From Bacteroidota bacterium (GTDB lineage: Bacteria; Bacteroidota; Bacteroidia; NS11-12g; UBA9320), in assembly GCA_024638525.1 (NCBI GenBank), contig JAHEKB010000056.1, forward strand, positions 1 to 11,016: a stretch of DNA of 11,016 bases, in the 5' to 3' direction. Positions 6,294-11,016 of the stretch are shown piece after piece (positions within the stretch are counted from its first letter, which is position 1; each line of letters opens with the position of its first letter). Made by a program: the position numbers and the translations under genes. The notes below the pieces were generated by a model, which worked only from the letters and a program-made list of their open reading frames with translations, was not told the origin of the DNA and searched no databases.

Positions 6294-6312
6294 CAACTGT
6301 AATAATTTTAAA

Positions 6313-6966
6313 TTATTCTTCGGATCCGCCTTCTCCTTCTTCAGAAGAACCTTCTGCTCCTTCTTCTGATCCTTCTGCTCCTTCTTCTCCCTCTTCACCT
6401 TCGAGTGATTCGGCAGATTTAGCTGCTCTCGTTACCACACAGGAAACTATAGAGTTGGCCTCTGAATCCAATAGTCTCAGATTCTCAACTGAGATGTCTT
6501 TTACTTTAATGCTTTTACCTATTTCTAATCCATCGATGTTTACCTCGATAAATTCAGGTAAATCTTCAACCATCGCCTCGACCAATAGCTTCTTGATTTT
6601 CAATTGAAGTTGGCCACCACCTCTCACTCCAGGCGAGTTCCCTACCACTTGCACTGGTACGGTGATTTTAATCGGTTTCGTGGTGTCTACTTCATAGAAA
6701 TCTGCGTGCATGATCTCTTCTGAAACAGGGTGAAATTGAAGTTCCTGGATTTTCGCTAATCTAGCTTCTTCTCCAAGACTCAATTTTACCAAATAAGTGT
6801 TTGGGGTGTAAACCAAGTTCTTAAAATCAGCTTGGTATACACTGAAGTGTTTGTTGTCACCAGCTCCATAGACTACACATGGAACTTTTCCATCCTTGCG
6901 CAATTGTTTGGAAACTGACTTGCCAGTAACGCTTCTTTCTTCGCCTTTTAATGCAATTACTTTCAT
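6313..6966 (-). CDS. rplY: 50S ribosomal protein L25 / general stress protein Ctc
   Basis: This 5S rRNA-binding protein of the large subunit has 217 residues, the long two-domain Ctc/TL5 form. Residues about 3-92 are the L25 domain (GKSVSKQLRKDGKVPCVVYG at 15-34, then the HADFYEVD end at 87-94). Residues about 100-183 are the TL5 C-terminal beta domain (VPVQVVGNSPGVRGGG). Residues 184-217 form a Glu/Gly/Ser tail with a duplicated heptad. The gene lies 14 bases downstream of prs. The prs-ctc order is conserved in many bacteria and implies a shared transcript, ending at the hairpin at 6293-6262. Confidence 0.95.
   Translation of the reverse strand: MKVIALKGEERSVTGKSVSKQLRKDGKVPCVVYGAGDNKHFSVYQADFKNLVYTPNTYLVKLSLGEEARLAKIQELQFHPVSEEIMHADFYEVDTTKPIKITVPVQVVGNSPGVRGGGQLQLKIKKLLVEAMVEDLPEFIEVNIDGLEIGKSIKVKDISVENLRLLDSEANSIVSCVVTRAAKSAESLEGEEGEEGAEGSEEGAEGSSEEGEGGSEE
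6350..6391 (-). repeat. 21-bp tandem duplication coding the L25 acidic tail
   Basis: Two adjacent 21-base units (6350-6370 and 6371-6391) share the first 18 bases, starting CCTTCTGCTCCTTCTTCT on the plus strand. On the coding strand each encodes a seven-residue GEEGAEG or SEEGAEG unit. The repeat keeps the frame, so copy number could vary without breaking rplY. Confidence 0.8.
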
Positions 6967-6980
6967 AGTATTTCTTAATT

Positions 6981-7952
6981 CTATATTAATTCTGTTTGGT
7001 ATGAATCTGAAATGCTAAACAATGAACTGATAGAACCAAATTCACTGACATTTCTGATCGCGTTGGCAAACAGCCTGTCAACGCTTAAAACTTTTATTTT
7101 ATGGTGTTTGCCCGGTTTCAAGGGTATGGTATCGCAAACCACCAATTCTTCCATTACGGAATTCGATATGTTCTCATATGCATTCCCACTTAATACGGGA
7201 TGAGTACAAACTGCTCTTACAGAATTTGCACCTTTCTCTTTTATCAGAGCAGCTGCTTTGCACAGGGTGTTGGCAGTATCGCAGATGTCATCAATCAAAA
7301 CAACATCCTTGCCCTCCACATCTCCAATTACCGTCATGGAGGCAATTTCATTCGCCCGCTTACGCGCCTTATCACAAATTACCATTTCACATCCCAATAC
7401 CTTGGCAAACTCTCTGACACGTTTTGATGCGCCTATATCTGGCGCGGCTAGGATGAGATTTTTTACCCCCAAGCTCTTGATGTAAGGAATAAAAATTACT
7501 GTGGAATCAAGGTGATCCACTGGAATGTCAAAGAAACCCTGTATTTGAGGAGCATGAAGATCCATGGTCATGACCCTATTTGCACCAGCAGCAGTAAGAA
7601 TATTCGCCACCATCTTAGAGGTAATAGGAACCCTTGGCTTGTCTTTTCTGTCCTGTCGAGCCAATCCAAAATAAGGAATGACCGCAATTACTTTGTGAGC
7701 CGAAGCTCGCTGCACTGCATCGATCATCATCAATAACTCCATTAAATTATCAGCAGGAGGAAATGTGGATTGAATGATAAAGATGTCACATCCACGGACT
7801 GACTCATCAATGCTGGGTTGAAACTCCCCATCACTAAATTTACTCAATGTAGTTGAGCCCAATGGTTGACCGTAAGATTTTGCAATTCTCTCTGAGAGGT
7901 AGGTTGAAGCCGACCCGGAGAATATTTTGACTTTGTTAATGAATGATGGCAT
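6981..7952 (-). CDS. prs: Ribose-phosphate pyrophosphokinase (PRPP synthase)
   Basis: This cytoplasmic enzyme makes PRPP from ribose 5-phosphate and ATP, feeding purine, pyrimidine, histidine, tryptophan and NAD synthesis. The 323 residues have the normal class I length. Seen: KFSDGE (38-43); the flexible-loop region PYFGLARQDRKDKPR (93-107); the PRPP synthase signature DLHAPQIQGFFDIPVDHL (131-148); the APDIGASKRVREFA stretch (170-183); and the PRPP-binding loop VVLIDDICDTANTL (217-230), with aspartates D221, D222 and D225. The start ATG at 7952 lies 45 bases downstream of tRNA-Gln with no TAnnTTTG element or terminator between them, so transcription may come from the tRNA promoter. rplY follows after 14 bases. 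Confidence 0.96.
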   Translation of the reverse strand: MPSFINKVKIFSGSASTYLSERIAKSYGQPLGSTTLSKFSDGEFQPSIDESVRGCDIFIIQSTFPPADNLMELLMMIDAVQRASAHKVIAVIPYFGLARQDRKDKPRVPITSKMVANILTAAGANRVMTMDLHAPQIQGFFDIPVDHLDSTVIFIPYIKSLGVKNLILAAPDIGASKRVREFAKVLGCEMVICDKARKRANEIASMTVIGDVEGKDVVLIDDICDTANTLCKAAALIKEKGANSVRAVCTHPVLSGNAYENISNSVMEELVVCDTIPLKPGKHHKIKVLSVDRLFANAIRNVSEFGSISSLFSISDSYQTELI

Positions 7953-7997
7953 ATCGTTTTACTTTCACTACATAGGAGCAGTTATCATAAACTCTTG

Positions 7998-8070
7998 TTG
8001 ACCGACCAGGGCTCGAACCTGGACTCTTCTGGACCAAAACCAGACGTGTTGCCAGTTACACCATCGGTCA
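7998..8070 (-). tRNA. tRNA-Gln (anticodon TTG)
   Basis: Acceptor TGACCGA pairs with TCGGTCA over seven pairs. The anticodon stem TCTGG/CCAGA closes a seven-base loop TTTTGGT with anticodon TTG (8037-8035), reading CAA and, by wobble, CAG. The T arm is CCAGG-TTCGAGC-CCTGG. The discriminator base is A and CCA is not encoded. It lies between recQ and prs on the same strand. Confidence 0.96.
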
Positions 8071-8080
8071 AAAATGGCTG

Positions 8081-8110
8081 CAAATTTAATGTTGAAACTT
8101 CAATTTGCAA
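8081..8110 (-). promoter_or_regulatory. tRNA-Gln promoter (-33/-7)
   Basis: On the minus strand TTG (8110-8108), exactly 19 bases, then TAAATTTG (8088-8081), a full match to the Bacteroidota TTG-N19-TAnnTTTG promoter. The -33 element and part of the spacer lie in the last codons of recQ. The start site would be about 5 bases before the tRNA 5' end. This is the best promoter in the window. Confidence 0.8.
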
Positions 8111-10292
8111 CATCACTCATGAATTGAATCTGAAATATCTTCATCTCTTCATGAGTAAACTCCCCTCCAAACTCATCTACGGCAGCATCTATACTAGCAG
8201 AATCCGTAGATCTGAAGTAATCATAAATCTCGTCTTGTCCTTCTTCATCAAGCAGCTCATCGATATAGTATACTAGGTCTACCTGTGTTCCTGAATAAAC
8301 TATTGCCTCTAATTCATCCAAGAAATCGGTGAATTCCATTCGTTGACCTTTGGCAATGTCCTCAAGCGGGACCTTCTTATCAATATTCTGAATGATGTGT
8401 ATTTTCTTGGCGCTCTTATTGACGACCGATTTGAGGACCATATCATCGGGACGCTCAATATTATTGGTTTCAACATACTCGGAAATCAAGGCAATAAATG
8501 GCTTGCCAAATTTTCTTGCCTTATTCTTTCCAACCCCAGTGATGTTTTCCATTTCCTCCATGTTCATGGGGAATTTAAAGGCCATGTCTTCCAATGAAAT
8601 CTGCTGAAAAATCACATAAGGAGGCAATTCCATTTCTTTAGCCACCTTTTTGACCAAGTCCTTGAGCTGAACCAAGAGTTTTTCATCGTATACCGCCTCT
8701 ACCTTGATTTTCTCAAAGTCTTCGTCATTCACGGCATTGAACTCCCTGTCCTGTGCTACTTCAACTTTCTGTGGTTTTGCAATAAATTCCTTGCCTTTCT
8801 CGCTGATAGACAATAAACCGTATTGCTCAATATTCTTGATGATTAAATTGTTTACCTGAGCGTACCGAATCAATGTTTTCCAAAAATTTAGACTTTGGTC
8901 CTTGCCCACGCCGAAAAGCTCATAAGTATCATGTTTATACGCCCTTATGTCTTGTGACTTCTTGCCCGTCATGATCTCTATGACGTGCTTGATCCCGACC
9001 TTTCCTGCGCTGTGCTCAATGGTTCTTAAAACTTGAACCAATTGATCTGTAACATCTTCGGTTTCTCTTGGATGGCGACAATTGTCACACATTTTGTTGC
9101 AATCGTCGGCGTCAAAGATCTCACCGAAATAATGCAGCAGTGACTTACGTCTGCACTGAGACGATTCGGCAAAATAGGCCATCTCAGCTATCAACTGCGT
9201 TCCGATTTCCCTTTCAGCTACCGGTTTGTCCTTTAAAAACTTCTCTAACTTTTCCGTATCCTTTGGGTTGAAGAAAAGAAGGCAATCTCCTTCTAGTCCG
9301 TCCCTGCCTGATCTACCTGTCTCTTGATAGTAACCCTCTAAAGACTTCGGTACATCGTAGTGAATAATGAAGCGAACATCGGGTTTATCTATGCCCATTC
9401 CAAACGCTATGGTTGCAACGATCACATCGGCATCTTCCATCAAGAACTTGTCTTGATTACCCGCTCTGGTCTTTGCATCCAAACCCGCGTGATATGGCAA
9501 GGCATTTATGTTATTTGCCTGTAGAATCTCAGATATCTCTTCCGTTTTCTTTCTGCTCAAACAGTACACAATGCCGCTCATCCCCTTTCTCTTATGGATA
9601 AAGGATATGAGATCTTTCATGGTCTGAGCCTTGCTGCCTTTAGGCTGGACTTCATAGTAAAGGTTGGAACGATTGAAAGATGACTTGAAGACCTCTGCAT
9701 CTTGCATGTTTAGATTCTTCTGTACATCTAACTGTACTTTGGGAGTGGCCGTAGCAGTCAAGGCCATCATGGGAACATCATCGATTTCCTTGACTATCTG
9801 CTTAATTCTCCTGTATTCCGGTCTGAAATCATGCCCCCATTCAGAGATACAATGTGCCTCATCCACAGCAACAAAACTCACTTGCACCGACTTTAAGAAA
9901 TCTATGGTTTCATCTTTCTTCAGAGTCTCAGGTGCCACATAGAGCATTTTTGTTTTCCCTTCAGAAACGTCTGACTTGACTTTAGTGGCTTGGGTCTTGG
10001 TCAAACTTGAATTCAAGAAATGAGCGACAGAATCACTCTCACCAAAACCACGGATGGCGTCCACCTGATTTTTCATCAGAGCAATCAGCGGAGATATAAT
10101 AATGGCTGTCCCGTCACTAATCAGGGCTGGGAGCTGATAACACAGTGACTTACCCGCTCCAGTCGGCATTATGACAAAACAGTCATTTCCGTTGAGGACT
10201 GTCTGAATAACCTCCTCTTGCATACCTTTGAAAGAATCAAAGCCAAAAAACTCTTTGAGACTTCCCTTTAGGTCTACCGCTTCCAATCTCAT
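8100..10292 (-). CDS. recQ: ATP-dependent DNA helicase RecQ
   Basis: This 3'-5' DNA helicase acts in recombination and replication-fork repair. Of 730 residues, the superfamily 2 helicase core shows Walker A MPTGAGKS (42-49), DEAH (144-147), ALTATAT (177-183) and motif VI QETGRSGRDG (323-332). A zinc-binding cluster follows with C380, C398, C402 and C405, then an RQC winged-helix region (about 410-510) and an HRDC domain (about 536-606). Residues about 625-730 form an extra C-terminal helical domain resembling the HTH_40 type. E. coli RecQ ends near residue 610, but about 730 residues is usual in Bacteroidota. ATG at 10292 is the start. No perfect -7 element is seen in the 119-base gap to kdsD. 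Confidence 0.97.
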   Translation of the reverse strand: MRLEAVDLKGSLKEFFGFDSFKGMQEEVIQTVLNGNDCFVIMPTGAGKSLCYQLPALISDGTAIIISPLIALMKNQVDAIRGFGESDSVAHFLNSSLTKTQATKVKSDVSEGKTKMLYVAPETLKKDETIDFLKSVQVSFVAVDEAHCISEWGHDFRPEYRRIKQIVKEIDDVPMMALTATATPKVQLDVQKNLNMQDAEVFKSSFNRSNLYYEVQPKGSKAQTMKDLISFIHKRKGMSGIVYCLSRKKTEEISEILQANNINALPYHAGLDAKTRAGNQDKFLMEDADVIVATIAFGMGIDKPDVRFIIHYDVPKSLEGYYQETGRSGRDGLEGDCLLFFNPKDTEKLEKFLKDKPVAEREIGTQLIAEMAYFAESSQCRRKSLLHYFGEIFDADDCNKMCDNCRHPRETEDVTDQLVQVLRTIEHSAGKVGIKHVIEIMTGKKSQDIRAYKHDTYELFGVGKDQSLNFWKTLIRYAQVNNLIIKNIEQYGLLSISEKGKEFIAKPQKVEVAQDREFNAVNDEDFEKIKVEAVYDEKLLVQLKDLVKKVAKEMELPPYVIFQQISLEDMAFKFPMNMEEMENITGVGKNKARKFGKPFIALISEYVETNNIERPDDMVLKSVVNKSAKKIHIIQNIDKKVPLEDIAKGQRMEFTDFLDELEAIVYSGTQVDLVYYIDELLDEEGQDEIYDYFRSTDSASIDAAVDEFGGEFTHEEMKIFQIQFMSDVAN

Positions 10293-10308
10293 CTATCTAG
10301 TGTAATTA

Positions 10309-10327
10309 TTAAGGTTTAGCCCCTTAA
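10309..10327. repeat. Inverted repeat in the recQ leader
   Basis: TTAAGG (10309-10314) and CCTTAA (10322-10327) around a seven-base loop. It is 17 bases upstream of the recQ ATG and has no T tract. It could be a weak leader hairpin or an operator, or chance. Confidence 0.3.
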
Positions 10328-10340
10328 CCGATGTTATAAA

Positions 10341-10352
10341 ATCATTAATGAT
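10341..10352. repeat. 12-bp perfect palindrome between recQ and kdsD
   Basis: ATCATTAATGAT is fully self-complementary and lies in the middle of the divergent recQ/kdsD gap. The position suits a dimeric regulator operator, but an AT-rich palindrome of this length can occur by chance. Confidence 0.3.
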
Positions 10353-10391
10353 ACTAATATAATACTTCTTTCACCATTCTATAAAATAAAT

Positions 10392-10399
10392 TTACTTTG
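10392..10399 (+). promoter_or_regulatory. Possible -7 element for kdsD
   Basis: TTACTTTG followed by CAC: one mismatch to TAnnTTTG, with the same TTTGC ending seen at the rpoD, tRNA and icd elements. A TTT (10369-10371) lies 20 bases upstream. Transcription would begin near 10405, only a few bases before the TTG start codon. Confidence 0.4.
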
Positions 10400-10411
10400 C
10401 ACGCAAAAAGC

Positions 10412-11016
10412 TTGCTAACCGACAGCAAAATCCTTGAAATCGCTCGTGAGACCATAGCCTTAGAAAGCCATAGTCTCCATCAACTAAGCCTCAAGATCAA
10501 CGATGAATTCTCCAAAGTTGTTCATGCCATCTTGGATGCTAAGGGTCGAGTTGTGGTCACTGGCATAGGCAAGAGCGCAATAATCGGCCAAAAGATCGTC
10601 GCGACTTTAAACAGTACTGGCACGGCTTCCATGTTCATGCACGCGGCGGATGCCATCCACGGTGATCTTGGAATGATTCGAGAAAATGATATTGTGCTCT
10701 GTATAAGTAAAAGTGGAAACAGCCCGGAGATTAAGGCGCTCATTCCATTATTAAAGCATTCATCAAATTTACTGGTGGGCATGACAGGCAGCTTGGATTC
10801 TGTCTTGGCCAAAGAAGCAGATCGCGTATTGGACACCACAGTAGAAAAGGAAGCCTGCCCAAACAACTTGGCTCCCACCACTAGCACTACTGCACAAATG
10901 GCCATGGGCGATGCGCTCGCAGTTGCACTTTTGAGCTGCAGGGAGTTCAGCTCCGTTGATTTTGCTAAATATCATCCCGGAGGGGCCCTAGGTAAAAAAC
11001 TCTATTTGAGGATATC
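10412..11016 (+). CDS. kdsD: Arabinose-5-phosphate isomerase KdsD, 5' part (cut by right edge)
   Basis: 201 residues are visible; the full enzyme has about 320, and the paired CBS domains lie beyond the window. The enzyme interconverts ribulose 5-phosphate and arabinose 5-phosphate, the first step toward Kdo of lipopolysaccharide. The SIS domain is clear: GIGKSAIIGQK (51-61), HAADAIHGDLG (77-87), SKSGNSPE (99-106), EKEACPNNLAPTTSTTAQ (145-162) and KYHPGGALGKKLYLR (186-200). There is no ATG upstream of the domain. TTG at 10412 gives MLTDSKILEIARETIALE, matching the family N-terminus. Another in-frame TTG at 10397 lies inside the presumed promoter, and an in-frame TAA at 10382 closes the frame. 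It diverges from recQ. Confidence 0.92.
   Translation, partial: MLTDSKILEIARETIALESHSLHQLSLKINDEFSKVVHAILDAKGRVVVTGIGKSAIIGQKIVATLNSTGTASMFMHAADAIHGDLGMIRENDIVLCISKSGNSPEIKALIPLLKHSSNLLVGMTGSLDSVLAKEADRVLDTTVEKEACPNNLAPTTSTTAQMAMGDALAVALLSCREFSSVDFAKYHPGGALGKKLYLRI

Noticed and set aside
7953..7997. Separate promoter or terminator between tRNA-Gln and prs
   Set aside because: No TAnnTTTG element and no hairpin with a T tract is visible in these 45 bases.
10522..10905. Long minus-strand open frame (127 residues)
   Set aside because: It is antisense to the strongly conserved SIS domain of kdsD and resembles no family; the minus-strand frame at 10769-10975 is rejected for the same reason.
1..11016. 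Mobile element, CRISPR array, phage or defence island
   Set aside because: No transposase, integrase, direct-repeat array, terminal repeats or phage-like genes were found. Gene content is mostly core and base composition looks uniform by eye.

Overview
The window looks like chromosomal DNA of a Bacteroidota bacterium, most likely of the Cytophagales type. The evidence is a short 287-residue primary sigma factor lacking region 1.1, several perfect copies of the Bacteroidota -7 promoter element TAnnTTTG, few clear Shine-Dalgarno sites, a 730-residue RecQ with an extra C-terminal domain, and a KdsD and L25 of the type found in that phylum. No insertion sequence, phage gene, CRISPR array or rRNA is visible. 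Genus-level placement is not possible from the sequence alone.

Layout from left to right: (1) the 5' part of an isocitrate dehydrogenase gene on the minus strand, truncated by the left edge, diverges from rpoD on the plus strand. (2) rpoD converges on a four-gene minus-strand cluster and shares a symmetrical terminator with it. Read in its own direction the cluster encodes an ECF sigma factor (about 3870 to 3337), a small single-pass membrane protein that is probably its anti-sigma factor (3340-3080), a membrane-anchored periplasmic helical protein with an LTxxQ motif (3077-2682) and a secreted LTxxQ-rich helical protein (2666-1950). A 40-residue lipoprotein gene (4055-3933) lies just upstream. 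(3) Next comes a minus-strand gene for an arginase-fold protein that appears to have lost its metal ligands (5233-4106), divergent from a plus-strand extended SDR/epimerase gene (5272-6285). (4) A minus-strand housekeeping block follows: recQ (10292-8100), tRNA-Gln(TTG) (8070-7998), prs (7952-6981) and rplY/ctc (6966-6313), ending at a terminator that overlaps the end of the epimerase gene. (5) At the right edge, kdsD starts on the plus strand, divergent from recQ, and runs off the window.

The most interesting unit is the sigma cluster. Sigma factor, small single-pass membrane protein, membrane-anchored Spy/CpxP/CnrX-like sensor and secreted Spy-like protein is the organisation expected of a transmembrane envelope-stress or metal-sensing pathway comparable to CnrYXH. 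It has a possible autoregulatory ECF-type promoter in front of it. The other genes are core functions: TCA cycle, general transcription, PRPP synthesis, ribosome, DNA repair and LPS Kdo supply. Several promoters in the window match the motif that the rpoD product is expected to read. The best is for tRNA-Gln, with the -33 element inside the end of recQ, and it may also serve prs and rplY.
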